From Hymenochaete sp. R1 (lineage: Eukaryota; Basidiomycota; Agaricomycetes; Hymenochaetales; Hymenochaetaceae), in the NCBI GenBank assembly GCA_019400425.1, contig JAFREE010000025.1, positions 62,001 through 126,000 of the forward strand: DNA of 64,000 nt, read 5' to 3'. Of this stretch, positions 46,631-57,586 are shown one piece after another (position 1 is the stretch's first letter; every line of letters begins with the position of its first letter). A program made the translations under genes and the position numbers. The notes beneath the pieces were generated by a model, which worked only from the letters and a program-made list of their open reading frames with translations, was not told where the DNA came from and made no database searches.

Positions 46631-48142
46631 CTAAAAATGAACCTCAAGAGCTGTACTCTGCTGGAATTCTTGTGGACAGTATGGGCATTTCGCTCGCCTA
46701 TGGGGTACTTCAGTGTGACACGTTGCTTAATCAAGCAAATTTAATGACTTACCCTTGAGGCTTCGCGAGCTTCGCCAAGCTATCCTTTGCAACGACATGG
46801 CCGCATGTTAGCATCATCGGGGGATTCTGTGCCGTAGCTTGTTCTTTCGAGACTGGACACGCGAAGATTGAGTGATAACGATTCTCCGCATTGAGTGGTA
46901 TCTCAATCTGGACCATCATAAGCATGAGCTAGCAGCGTGTTTGATTAGAATTGAAGACTCACGGGTAGTTCGTCGGTCTGCGTCCATTCACTCTTCCTTT
47001 CACGCATGACTTTCCTACCTTTCTCAATCCGTGCGAGTGCGCCTCCAGCCCCTATGTCGCCAACTATCCGCAAAGGTACTTGACGGCTCATACCAAGGCT
47101 CGCGCAATATTCTTTCGCAAACATGGGTTCCAGTTCCAAATGTAATGAAGGAGACGCGAGGTCAGCATATGGCGATTTCTCTCGTAGCTGAGTGCCTCGC
47201 ATAAAGGCCATGCTCGTGAAAAGACGGCTGATTTCCGGCCCATACGTCGGGTAAAATGGCTGCAAGAAAGCGCGACCATAGATGATCGCATGATGGGCAC
47301 TTCCAGATAATAAAAGACGCATGAACTGCGAGCGATGCAAGGAGAATTCCAGGGGCGACCTTCTCTTCTCTAAGAAGACTTTATTTCGTTTGCACCATCT
47401 GCACAACGATGAATGCACTATATTTGTGATAGGAGAGGGGACGCGTACTCTAGTGCTGGTCCTATATCTTGACTTCTCAGCGCAGTGAGGATGCGATGTA
47501 ATCCTTGAAACCGCGACGAAAGCTCGGCAGTTATCTCGACGTTCGATTCCTACAATGCTGTATCAGAAATAGTGGACCTTTAGAGACCAACCCAACTAAC
47601 GTTTATAAACGTCTCGGCCGTCTCAAATTGTCCCGTACGAAGAAAATGCAGTGCGATAGAGCGTTTCAACGCCATATGTGTTTCGTCTGATGCAAAGAGA
47701 GGCGGCAGCTCTGGGAGTGGATTAGAGAATTTCTATCAACAAGACATAGCTCTTCAGATTATTCAAGCGCAGCTTCGATACGATGAAACGTGCATGTTAC
47801 CTTGTCCAATGCCTTCCCGATCCGACCGAGTGAGCCATGAATTTCCTTCTGTCTATCGTCCACATCCTTCCGACGTTCTTCAATGATCTTCGTTAAGTTG
47901 GCCACATCCAAGTCACTTGCAGTCCCAGCTTCTACTCTCTCCTTGATATCACGGAGCGACGCAAGCAATCCATCGAGTGTGTCGCAGATGCCTACCGTCT
48001 GTTTGCCTTTCGTTGTCGATGATGTTGTTAATGTAGAAGGCGAGAGGAGAGATATCGAGGAGTTTGCATGACGGGAGTTGGGAATAAAAGAAGTGAGCTT
48101 CTGTAGCTTGTCAAGCTCCTTGAGCTGGGCCTGCGTGGACAT
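46631..48142 (-). CDS. RMD5: E3 ubiquitin ligase subunit Rmd5/Gid2 (GID/CTLH complex)
   Basis: Rmd5 is a RING subunit of the GID/CTLH complex, which in yeast targets gluconeogenic enzymes. The start MSTQAQLKELDKLQK opens a coiled-coil N terminus. Next come the LisH/CTLH-like part (HMALKRSIALHFLRTGQFETAE), a CRA-type helical region (LEWARKN, LEFSLHRSQFMRLLL) and FTSMAFMRG. The C-terminal RING reads FACPVSKEQATAQNPPMML, then TCGHVVAKDSL and CPYCP. As in known Rmd5/RMND5 proteins the RING is incomplete: the first half has CPVS in place of a normal Cys pair. The final exon is spliced at REAS/RRAKCPYC and ends at 46631. The gene is divergent from NSA1. Confidence 0.92.
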
Positions 48143-48310
48143 CGGCGAGTCAGAGAGAGATGAGTCGCGGCAATCCGGAAATAAGGCGGGGTCATAGCGC
48201 GCGCAGATCACGCACGGTCGGTGTATATTTCTTTCTTTCTGCCGACACCCTACTGACAAATTCAAGTCAAGGCACTTGCGTCAACTCACGTTTGGCCCTC
48301 TGGTATCAAG
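48143..48310. promoter_or_regulatory. Divergent promoter: RMD5 and NSA1
   Basis: Start codons on opposite strands are 168 bases apart, so both promoters must fit in this short gap. It includes the near-palindromic atagcgcgcgcagatcacgc region at about 48195. No TATA box is seen. Confidence 0.5.
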
Positions 48311-49855
48311 ATGGCTACCTTCTTGACTGGAGACGAGCTGGGAAACATTAAACGCATCAGCTGCAGTCGGAGTAGCGAAACTGATTGGAAACTGGAAGAC
48401 ACGATCTTGCATACCCCAGCAGAGCTCACTGGAGTTCTCTCTGGTAAGAGCGATGTGAGGCATGTGCACGATGTAGGGAAACAACCAGTACAAAAGCTGT
48501 CACTCTTCGACTGTGGCCGGAAGCAGCTGGTACGACTTCATTTCCTCTACCCGCTCTGTCGCGAGGATGCTCAACTGAATCTCAAGGGAAGCTTACTGCA
48601 GCATATTCCAGCGCCGATGTAAAGCTGTTCACCCTGGATCCCGATCGCAGTCGTCTCAGCACTTTGCACACATGGAAGGGACGTCTATCGACTATAAGTG
48701 ACCGCTTTGTTGGGCTTTCTTTGTCAGATGAGTGAGTGACAAAAATTTGCACATCAGGCTTCAACATTGAACCAAATCATTTGTAAGGCGCATTTTCTGG
48801 TGCACTTCAAACGGCGCCGCTGCAGTGATAAAGCTTTCCGATGATATCTCCAAATCGTATACCCCTCCTGTCATACAAACGAGCTTGCCTATGAGATTAA
48901 ATGCATGGCATGTTTCTTCCGACGCAACTACTTTCGCGTATGGTGGGAACGAAGTCGATTTATCTATGTGGGACACCGAGCGTGCATTTCAGACAAACCA
49001 GAGTGGTGGTGTCGCTCATGCACAAGCGGAGTCAAGGAAAAGGAAACGAGATGCTTTACTACCCGGGGAGATATGGAGGGCGAAGAATGTACGCCATTCT
49101 ATTTTTCGTGAGAGTTTTGATATTGACATTGTTGATACTTGCTAGCTACCAAACGATAGCTTGAACCTTCGTCAACCCATCCATATAACATCGCTATCCT
49201 ATCTCAAAACACCGTCGCCCTCAAACTCGGAAGCCCATATTGTGACGGGTACTCAACATGGGCACGTTCGGCGGTACGATACACGTACCGCTCGCAAACC
49301 CGTATCAAACTGGACGGATCTCGTGAATGAGGCAGCCATCATGGCTATTGGAACCGGAGCATCTGAGAAGTTGGTTCAGTCTTCGTATTTCTTGATTGGA
49401 GTGAATCGCTTATAACTTTGCAGTGAGTTATTCATATCAGATAACAGGACTAATCTGAGTGCGGTTGATCTGAGGAATGGCCGCAAAATTTACTCGTATA
49501 AAAGTATGCTATCATTCTTCCAAGATCGGCTACAAAACTGAGAGTTCTCGCAGAAATTCAAGGTACTATATCCGCCTTTTGCCCTACGTTTGGCAGGCTC
49601 CTGGGCTCGACGGCACAGGACAGGTATTTCCGCTTGCACTCGACCTTCCCACCCGACGAAGCATGCCGTAACCAAACTGGTCGAGGCGAAGTTTTAGGCA
49701 GTCTTTACATGAAGTCCGTTCCAACAGCCATAATAGAGGCATCCTCATTTGGCCTTCGTAGTAGTAAAGCGGGCCCCGAAAGCGGACAGGAGGCTGGAGC
49801 TGATGACGTCTGGAAGGAGATGGAGGATGTTGAGAGTGATTCTGATGTAAATTAA
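48311..49855 (+). CDS. NSA1: Ribosome biogenesis WD-repeat protein Nsa1 (WDR74)
   Basis: Nsa1 is a seven-bladed WD propeller that associates with Rix7/Rpf1-type pre-60S particles in the nucleolus. The start MATFLTGDELGNIKRISC is the family head. Recognisable pieces follow: KLFTLDPDRSRLSTLHTW, LNAWHVSSDATTFAYGGNE, VDLSMWDTERAF and KRKRDALLPGEIWRAKN. LPNDSLNLRQPIHITSLSY and HIVTGTQHGHVRRYDTRTAR, the most conserved block, come next. SAVDLRNGRKIYSYK and DRYFRLHSTFPP close the propeller, and an acidic tail (VWKEMEDVESDSD) ends the protein. Five or more introns. WD Trp-Asp pairs are mostly degenerate, as is normal for this family. Confidence 0.9.
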
Positions 49856-49949
49856 AAGGTGGTATTATGTCCACTTAAATTCGATATATTATATATCTTG
49901 CAAAGTTAGATATCCGAAATCGAACATGACCTGACTATATGGCCTTCAT

Positions 49950-51547
49950 TCATAGACCTCCTATCTCGCTCTTCCACGATTGCGATTTTTCGAAGCCGTT
50001 CTGTGCGAGTTGATCTATCAGACATATTATCAGTACTCTTCTTACATAAAGCTACCAGATGCTCACAGTCAATGAAGGTTTTCTGGATTTCTTCGACACT
50101 GGTCATTACGAAAGGTCCGTATTGAACGACCGGTTGGTCTAAAGGCTCCCCCGCAACCTGAATAACGGCATATGTTAAAAAAAAATGAGGAGCCATCCAG
50201 CTTTTTCGAACGTGAAGCTCACCAGCACAAGTTCTGTGTTGTCCTGTAGTGAAGTCAACTGAACGCCAGTCTCATTCGCGTTCGCTGACATGACCACAGT
50301 ATGGAAAGCATCGAGTGCATCCCGTTCGGATCCAACTTTGATGGAACCCTTAAATACTAGTTGGCTATCAGCAACGCACGTTGCCTTCGATCTCACACCG
50401 ACTTACTGTAGAAGAACGCGGTCCACCCAGGTGCTGAGGCGGGATAAGATTTTTCATTCGAATACTAATGGAGTATATGCACATACGGATGCTTTGGAAA
50501 ACAGTCTTCTGCGCGTCTTTGAGCTTCACATGGAAGAACCAACACCCTCCAAGAGGCCTGACAGGAGATTCGATACCAAAACTTTCACCACTAATGACCT
50601 TGACACCGCCTTCAGGTCCTTCGGGGAAAGCACTCGGTATACTGGGTGCAGGTCAGTATCATAAAAAGCAAGTCGCTGAGTAAACCAACCCTTCAGGCCC
50701 GAGCTCTTGGTAAGAGGGGTCCACCATCTTGTACTTGAAGTTTAAACCGTTAGCAGATGCATAAATATTTGACTAAAGGGCGTGACGTACTTGCTTGGGA
50801 AGATCAACCCATAGCTGGAGTCCATGAGGATCAGGCTGGCCTTCGACATGCACGGGCATCTCAGCATGGATGACTGAGAAAAATCGAATGAGAATCTTTC
50901 ACATTATGTCGAAACTCGGTAGCGTATACTCACTCCCTTTCCCTGCACACATCCATTGCACACCTCCCGAAACAATAGTGCCCCTATGCCCCGCCGAGTC
51001 TTCGTGATTGCTTGAGCCCTCTAGCATATATGTCACTGTTGCCTATGAGACGTGATCGATTGAAAAAAGTCTCTACTCGATGGATAGTCAGTTAACTTAC
51101 TTGACCTCTGTGAGGATGATCAGGGAAGCCCTTCACAATTAACAAATGTTCAAGAACATGAGCTATTTTTCAAGGTGCACGACTAGAGCAGAAACTTACT
51201 GCTCCTTTCCCGATCTTGAAGTTGTCCAGCATGAGAAAAGGCGTTAGGTTCTTTAGTCCGGCCGTTCCGATGGACCTTCGAACGCGAGCACCTGCTCCCT
51301 TGGAATTGTTCAACATAAGGTCAAGGATAGTATCCTGTAGACCCACCTCATCCTGTTCGATGGCAAGGACCTTCTTTACCGAGCTTCGTGAGACCTGCTG
51401 CATTGACACGATTGAATATGACACAGCGCGCTTAGGAAATCCAATAGGGGAGAGTAACTTGAAGTCAATCGGAAAAGGAGAGTAACTCGAAGCAAGAAAG
51501 GAGGCTACGACGACAATGAATGAGATTGTTGCCAGATATTTAAACAT
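49950..51547 (-). CDS. Pirin-family cupin protein with hydrophobic N-terminal extension
   Basis: Pirins are iron-binding double cupins; human pirin is a nuclear redox-sensing NF-kB cofactor and some members have quercetinase activity. The metal-site block is FPDHPHRGQATVTYMLEG, followed by HEDSAGHRG and the third region GIIHAEMPV. ARVRRSIGTAGLKNLTPFLM opens the domain. The C-terminal cupin includes GEPLDQPVVQYGPFVM and ends with FEKSQSWKSEIG. The metal His residues and a Glu (HAE) are present, so activity is plausible. The open frame extends upstream of the likely core (from MQQVSRSSVKK at 51403) by 48 residues, with a hydrophobic stretch YLATISFIVVVASFLASSY. If translation starts at 51547 the protein would carry a signal anchor or targeting segment; if at 51403 it is a plain pirin. 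Confidence 0.9.
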
Positions 51548-51994
51548 TCAAAAGATGATGGAGAAAGACCAAGCACGTTCTGGAACGTTATTTAGCCATG
51601 TATACCGTGAGGGCGCGAATCGGAGAGGCTGACATTGAGCTTAGTTGAGCTTGGTCGGGAAGGGTTCAGAACAGAACAGGGGGAGGTGAGCGAGAGACAA
51701 AGTTGACAAATGAGGAAGTCGGAGAAATCGTTTACACCAAATTAGGCTTCCTCCGAACAACTCATTGCCAAACACCAATCTGGGAATATCCTGCCTGAGA
51801 CACGCAGATGAGCGACTGGGAACATCCATACTTATCTCGAGGCTGGAAAAAGGCATGAACACACACAGGTGAGCCTGAAGACAAGATCTTGAGTCTCGCT
51901 TTTTATCATCCCTCCGACACCTGACAAGTACGAAATGTACAAAAAAAAGATAATATTCCACGTATCCACAATCAAAATCCAGAAAAACAGAAGG
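51548..51994. promoter_or_regulatory. Pirin upstream region
   Basis: This 447-base stretch lies upstream of the pirin start and includes the 3' flank of the isomerase gene. Short frames here are not protein-like. No specific element was found. Confidence 0.35.
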
Positions 51995-53334
51995 TTATAA
52001 TTTATGTTTGATCTCTTTGTTAGCAATCTGAGCGAACCGTCGTTGAGGAACCCCGCTCGCGAATCGTTCTGCTTGGGCATAGCTTTCGCGGAGATTCGTC
52101 CCATCTTTGGAGTTCTTGTCATTCAGTCCATCCTGAATGAGGCGCTTGATTGTCAAAACCGCTGTGGGATCAAGGCCTACTAGTTGCTCTTTGACCAGTT
52201 CGTGCACAGCAGCGTGAAACGTCTCGCAGGACTGATCCGGAAAGGTTTTGCTGAAAGTAAGAGAAAGCAAGGCCACAGGTCAAGCAACTTCTCGTCAAAC
52301 AATCCGGTCGAGACTTACTTAACAAATCCACTTGATAACAACTCCTGAGAAGTCATCGTCTTACCAAAAATCAACACTTCATTCGCCCTTGCAAGACCCA
52401 CTAGGAAACGGCAAGTTCAGTTTCCATAGATGTTGGCATGCGCAAGATCTTACTTCGATTGACAAATGACACGCTTGAGCCTGCCTCGGAGATAATACCT
52501 GCGAGGAGATCATGGTTCAGTTTTATTCTGAAATTGATCTCGGATGGACGTACCAATAAACGAGAATGGCACTGAAAGCCAGGCACTCTCCACGCAGTAG
52601 ATAAAGTCAAAGTGTCCAAGAAACGCTGCGCGTTCTCAGATTGTACTCGAAAATCAAACGATAGCTAATGCACACCTGATGCAATTCCTACAGTACTTAT
52701 GACTTAGCGTCCGTGACGAGTATCGGTCATTAAACTGGACCTACCCATGACAGGTCCGTTCAAAGCAGCTACTAGAATTTTACTATGTGAATACAGCTGC
52801 GCCAGGCAAGGCGTCAGACCGAGTTATTACGATACGAACATAGTCGGGACGTCTCACAGCTTTACTGGTGTCGGTATTGAATGCAACGACGCGACCCAAA
52901 AAGTTTTCCCGAATGGTGTTAAGAGGCCGGTCATCAGTTCCAGCTGACTTGACATCTGTGCCTCTGGTTGGCAGACGTGGTAGTAGGTGAAGATTAGCAA
53001 CTATCACAAAAGGAAGCTCGTGAGCGTACTCACGCGCAGAACCACTTTCCCGTAGCTAAACCCGCGACCTTAGCTACCAGCGGTAATTGGCCAAAATTAA
53101 AAGGTACCTTGAAGTACTGTCGCGACAACATCGTCCCGCTTGTCAATCTGTCTTAGGCTTTCGGCGAGGGCATTATAATCTAAATGCGAAGACAGGAATA
53201 AGCATCGGTTTACCAGCTAAAGCGTGTAAAAATTCCAAAAATATACCTTCGATGGTAATCGCATTTAACGAGCGTGGACGATTCAAAGTCAATGTCGCAA
53301 TACTATCTGAGACGCTAAGACTCAAGGTGCTCAT
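51995..53334 (-). CDS. Peroxisomal enoyl-CoA delta-isomerase / hydratase family (Eci1-like)
   Basis: This crotonase-fold enzyme most likely shifts double bonds of unsaturated enoyl-CoAs during peroxisomal beta-oxidation. Domain marks run from LSVSDSIATLTLNRPRSLNA near the N terminus, through ATGKWFCAGTDVKSAG (oxyanion hole, CAGTD) and AALNGPVMG. Next comes the catalytic region SVPFSFIGIISEAGSSVSFV, where the Glu matches the isomerase position. RANEVLIFGKTMTSQELLSSGFVNK follows. The last three residues are HKL, a type 1 peroxisomal targeting signal variant close to the HRL of yeast Eci1. The start was chosen at MSTLSLS (53334) because the upstream frame has no ATG. About six introns. A plain hydratase remains possible, but the Glu placement favours isomerase. 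Confidence 0.88.
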
Positions 53335-53739
53335 GTTCGAGGTTGAGGATGAAGTGAAGTCTAGGAGCAGACTCTGAGGCAAGTAATGGTCGGTTAGAAC
53401 AAGAAATCACGCGACATTGACAATGCCCCGGCTACTTGGACGAGGCGATCGTTTATTTGCTTATTCAGCCAGTTTCGAAGCGGAAAAAGAGAGCAATATT
53501 TTCTATAATTTACGTTCACCAAGATCAGACCTTGCAAGAGGAGCAGGCAGTTGATGCCCATCGAAAAATAATTTAATAAACGAAACAACAGCAATTGACA
53601 TTAAGTGTTACACAATCAACACGTTCTGGATAACCAAAGGGATTAGTCACAGAAAATCATAGTCAGCTACCGCACTCATTTCGTCTACGGATGTGTCGTA
53701 AAATTTCGTGATAATGAAGGGCACACGCCTCCGACGACA
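53335..53739. promoter_or_regulatory. Isomerase upstream region
   Basis: About 400 bases between two minus-strand genes, AT-rich in the middle. It should include the isomerase promoter and the neighbour's 3' end. No element is recognised. Confidence 0.35.
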
Positions 53740-56320
53740 TCACGGCCATGTGTTCAGTGCCTTCTGCGCTGCTGTGGATAATACGAGTGAGTCAGGCGTG
53801 GCCTTCGTTTGGTCCAACATTGGTCGTAACTCGTTGATGAGGCGATTGGCCTTGTCCTTTCTTTCTCCCTCATTCGATATGCTTTGTCCGATATTGGTGA
53901 GCAACGTGCATAAATTCGCACGCAATTCCACGGGAAACTTTCCATCCTCGTTTTTCAATATTGTTACGAGCATATCCAATGCGGTCCGAGGCCCTTCCTG
54001 AACCTCGTTAGTCCCATTTGACGTAGCTACCTCTGCATCTAAGCTGTTTTGGCGAGAAGGCGGCGACACCTCTTTGGGGAGGTCGGCGAGGAGGGCGTCC
54101 AAAACGTACGACGCTAAACAAATTGATAAGAACCATGAAATTTGTTGTAAACCAATGATCTGCCGAACCTCCTTCCGGTTTCAAGGAAAGCAAACAAAGC
54201 GCAACAATCGATTCATTGAGAAGAATACCATGCTTCCTGCTCCTTCCTAGCAGCTGAGCAAGGATGACGGCGTTGTTTGCACTCGTGACCACTCCAATCG
54301 CTGATTGCCTTTCGGGATCTTGTATGTTTTCGGTGTTGGAGCATAACGACCTGACGACGTTAACCAAAACTCGTGCACCCTCGCTTTTGACATGCACCGA
54401 GTCGGAACGTCGAGAAAGAGCTAGAACTTGATTCAAACACGTCGATGTGACATCAGCGTCATCCTTGTCCATCGCGCAGTCGATAGAATTGCGAACTTCG
54501 AAATGTTAATCAGTAATGCTCACACGGACTCTCCGCGACACATTTCGACTTACCGTTGTAGGTACACATATGCTTTGTCAAGTTGATAGCAGACATTTGC
54601 ACTATGAGGGAGATGTCTGAAGTAGAAGAAAAGACTTGGGAGGAACGCAGAGCCTGCAAAACACGGGCCTCGCCTAAAACCGGACGTGTCGATGCGGTCT
54701 GGGAGATGTGTTTCAGCAGCCCAATGACACCATGCTTGAGTTTGAGGTCGCTTTTTGGAGTTAGATGCTTGACGAGGATAGGGGCAATCTCGACTGGGGG
54801 GCTTGTGAGGGCATGGGCCTGAGTTTCTAGAGGTCACCGTGAGGTAGATTCTCATCATTCACAACAAGAGCTCACCTCCGCGTACCAAATTCCCAAGGCA
54901 AAGACTTGCACAAATTATCAGATCATCGCGGACGTTGCTCTCGGAGATTCTGATCCATCCTAGTAATCGTTGCACGAAGGATCCTTCAGGTTTGTCGATA
55001 TCCCAGAGAATAGTCAAATTATCATCTTCTCCCGACAACTCCACGATCGCTCTGATAACGGCGGTCTTGCAGAGATCCACTGCTCGCTTACATTTCACAA
55101 CATCTTCGGTAACGGTAGCATCTTGCCATTCCGGCGGATATTCTGCCTTTTCAACAAAGTCAAGCATTGTTGAAAGACAGTGAGGGGTATCATTCGCGGC
55201 GAACCCACGGGCCAACATAATCCGGATGTCCTCGACGTCCATCGTCACCGATTCCAGCAGCTCACAGACCTCTTCCAGTACATCGATGTCAGTGCTTAGA
55301 AGAGCATCGCAGGTGTCAGCACCGAGTGCATCTATATTGCTCGCTTGTATGGGAGGAATCAACGACTTTAAGGGGTAAGTCATGAACGGTAGAGACTCAG
55401 GTCCAAATATGGGTTGTTTAGCCTCTTGACAAAAATTAACTAAGAATGTCATTGGGAGCATTTAAATTTACATACGATTGTCCTTGAAATTTGCGATGGC
55501 CCGTAATGACCAATCACTGGTAACTTTTCGTATCATCCACTCGTCTGCAGTGGATGCAGCAATGTCCATCTGACGCCAAGAGCCTGGGGGGTATAGGGAT
55601 ATTGATAGTCGAAGCAGCGTAGATGGAACTTCCAAGGACATTAATTCGGTCTGAATTGGCTCTGAAACGGTATGAATAACCCCATGCAATAAGAGACAGG
55701 AGAGTTACGCACCATAATCCGTTGTAAGATTCAAAATGGCCCCGAAAGCGGTTCTGATAATCTTTAGATGGATTCCTGTCAGGGGAAATGGAGTTGACGA
55801 TGGATACTCCGGCATTGTTTCAAGGTAGTTTTCCATAAGTTCAGCTATCTCTTGGGGCATCCCGGCGTCGAGGAGATAACCTCGGTTTTCGTCTGGATTC
55901 AAATGAGTTACATCTGAATGGGCAAGGGACAGAGTTTTCCCTTACTGTGGTCCATACAGAGATTTGCGCCAGCTCGGAGAAGCTCAAAAACAGGAGATGC
56001 TCTGGCTTCATCCGGTAGACTGGAGTCGTGAAGCGCTGCTTTCAAGAGAGACGTCAAAGTGTGAGGTAGTAGCGTTCTCCCTAACAATGTTCTATCGTCG
56101 ACTTATCGCGGGGGCGGAGAAGCGATGAGCATTAGTTCACAGTATCATCGGAGCGGACCGACACACCGTCACCAATCTGCATTCGTAGTTCATTAGCTAA
56201 GAATTGCGCAGTGACTTCGACAGTTGACCAATCCGGTTGGACCTCGATGCTTGCGAAGAGATCACCGAGCTTGCTCGCAGCCCTTTGAGCAGCAGTTACC
56301 ACAGCCTCAGAACTATCCAT
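53740..56320 (-). CDS. SmgGDS-like armadillo-repeat protein (RAP1GDS1 family)
   Basis: Animal SmgGDS binds small GTPases with C-terminal polybasic tails and helps their prenylation and nucleotide exchange. This protein is all-helical with armadillo-like repeats over its length. The start MDSSEAVVTAAQRAASKL is followed by FGAILNLTTDYGA. PEGSFVQRLLGWIRISESN then leads into DDLIICASLCLGNLVRGG, which parallels the family's FxQRxLxWIP and NLAR-type repeats. LKHGVIGLLKHISQTA, EGARVLVNVVRSLC and ESIVALCLLSLKPEGG are further repeats. It ends QKALNTWP. Six to eight introns were inferred. Family assignment rests on repeat pattern and recognisable blocks, not on a catalytic site. A more general armadillo annotation is possible. 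Confidence 0.75.
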
Positions 56321-57442
56321 CGATCTTAATGGCGCGCTTAATCCGGGAGGCGGATGGTGGAGAGAACGCAAGTGCAATTCCGAGTTTGCATGGTGTTCGA
56401 AAGGGGAGCGTTGATGGTGATGAAAGGTTCGTAAATGCACACGTGATAATACGAGGTTAGAAAAAGTGGGATTCCTCAGATTCCTCTTCCTTAAGCTTCC
56501 AGCCCTTCCAGCAAGCTCAGCTCTACCATCTCATGATTAAATTTCCTGATGTATTCTTGCATGCCGCAAGTAATAGACTGGCATTCTGGAGTCGCTGAAA
56601 ACCGACACAGTATAGCTAAATTGAAAGTCGATGCTATAGCGTATCCCGCGACTCGGTCAGTCCTTCTATCCGGCCGTACCAATCGTCGTTTTACATACTA
56701 ACCAACACACACAGCAACAGTGATAAGAGCGACCTGTTGCAACTACTCAGCTTCTCTTCGTTTCTTCTCGTGGCTGGCCTCCATTAGTGTTGGACAAAGA
56801 GATGCAGATATTGCTTGAAGTGCCTATGGAGAGATATGGATGTGAATGCTACGGGCTTTGTCTGCCTCTCTTGGTTATTAGCGCGACTTCCAGCACCGGA
56901 GCTTACTATGAGCCGGAATGATAACCTCTATTCTCAGACGAGGCTGTGTAAATGCAAAGTTTCGTTCGGGTTCATTGCAGATTTGCAAGGTTTTTTTGCG
57001 CAAGTATCTCGCGTCCCGTCTCGCAATGAAGGTGAAGGCCATATACCGTGCACGCTCGGATTAACTTCTACTTCAAGCCAACGTCCTGTCACTTACATTT
57101 CAATTGAATGCCTATGCAGCTCAGCTGCTTCCCGTGGATGATAGGCTTTGTCCTGCATGTCTTCTCCGCGCGTGGCAGAGAATGAGTGGTTGCCTGCCGA
57201 TGAGCAAATGTCCATTTTAGGACATCATAATTGGTTGACTCAACGCACACAATGCACGTACGTACATTCCGTTTTTTTTGAAGACATTAGCTCTCCTATT
57301 GTTCGTTCTTCCGAATCCGCGGTCTCTGTTGCGACAAAATCAGTATTTAAGTGGCAATTGAATTTTTTTGCTTCCCCTCAGAAACGACCCCCTTACGTTC
57401 ACGACTGTTTCAGCAGGGACTTGAAGCTTTCAGCCCTTACCC
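56321..57442. other. Intergenic upstream of the pheromone-precursor gene
   Basis: About 1.1 kb. A minus-strand frame at 56491-56682 ends in CRFSATPECQSITCGM and ELSLLEGLEA and could be the last exon of a small protein. A nearby minus-strand ATG (encoding MEASHEKKRREAE) cannot be spliced to it in frame, so I do not call a gene. Three ACAAAG words, the core bound by HMG-box mating regulators, lie at 56794-56799 (plus) and at 56856-56861 and 57146-57151 (minus). The last 100 bases hold the pheromone gene's TATA-like box. Confidence 0.4.
57344..57350 (+). promoter_or_regulatory. TATA-like box of the pheromone-precursor gene
   Basis: The heptamer tatttaa lies 99 bases before the ATG at 57443, a typical fungal TATA distance. 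It is a sequence match only. Confidence 0.4.
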
Positions 57443-57586
57443 ATGGACACCTTCGCTTTATTCAATAACCTCTTTTCGTCACTCTCGCCAAGCGCGCAGG
57501 ATCGCGATGCCGAGTCATCCATACCCACAAATGCAGAAGTTCAAGGGAGCGGTAATGCCTGTGCAGCGTACTGTGTAATCGCGTAG
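57443..57586 (+). CDS. Mating-type pheromone precursor (CaaX, farnesylated lipopeptide)
   Basis: This is a single 47-codon exon that I read from the raw sequence. Its plan matches basidiomycete a-factor-like pheromone precursors, which activate STE3-type receptors. It begins MDTFALFNNLFSSLSP, the Met-Asp-(Ser/Thr)-Phe start usual for these precursors. A short polar spacer with charged pairs (QDRDAE) follows, then PTNAEVQGSGN. It closes with AAYCVIA directly before TAG. The last four residues Cys-Val-Ile-Ala form a CaaX box, so Cys44 should be farnesylated, the VIA removed and the end carboxymethylated. An aromatic residue just before the Cys is also common in mature pheromones. The N-terminal cut probably lies near the Asn-Ala-Glu (residues 30-32), giving a mature peptide of about 12-14 residues; this is inference. 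No STE3-like receptor or second precursor is visible nearby. Confidence 0.85.
   Translation: MDTFALFNNLFSSLSPSAQDRDAESSIPTNAEVQGSGNACAAYCVIA

Noticed and set aside
56491..56710. Possible last exon of a small Cys-containing protein on the minus strand
   Set aside because: The nearest upstream ATG (MEASHEKKRREAE) cannot be spliced to it in frame using the visible GT and AG sites.
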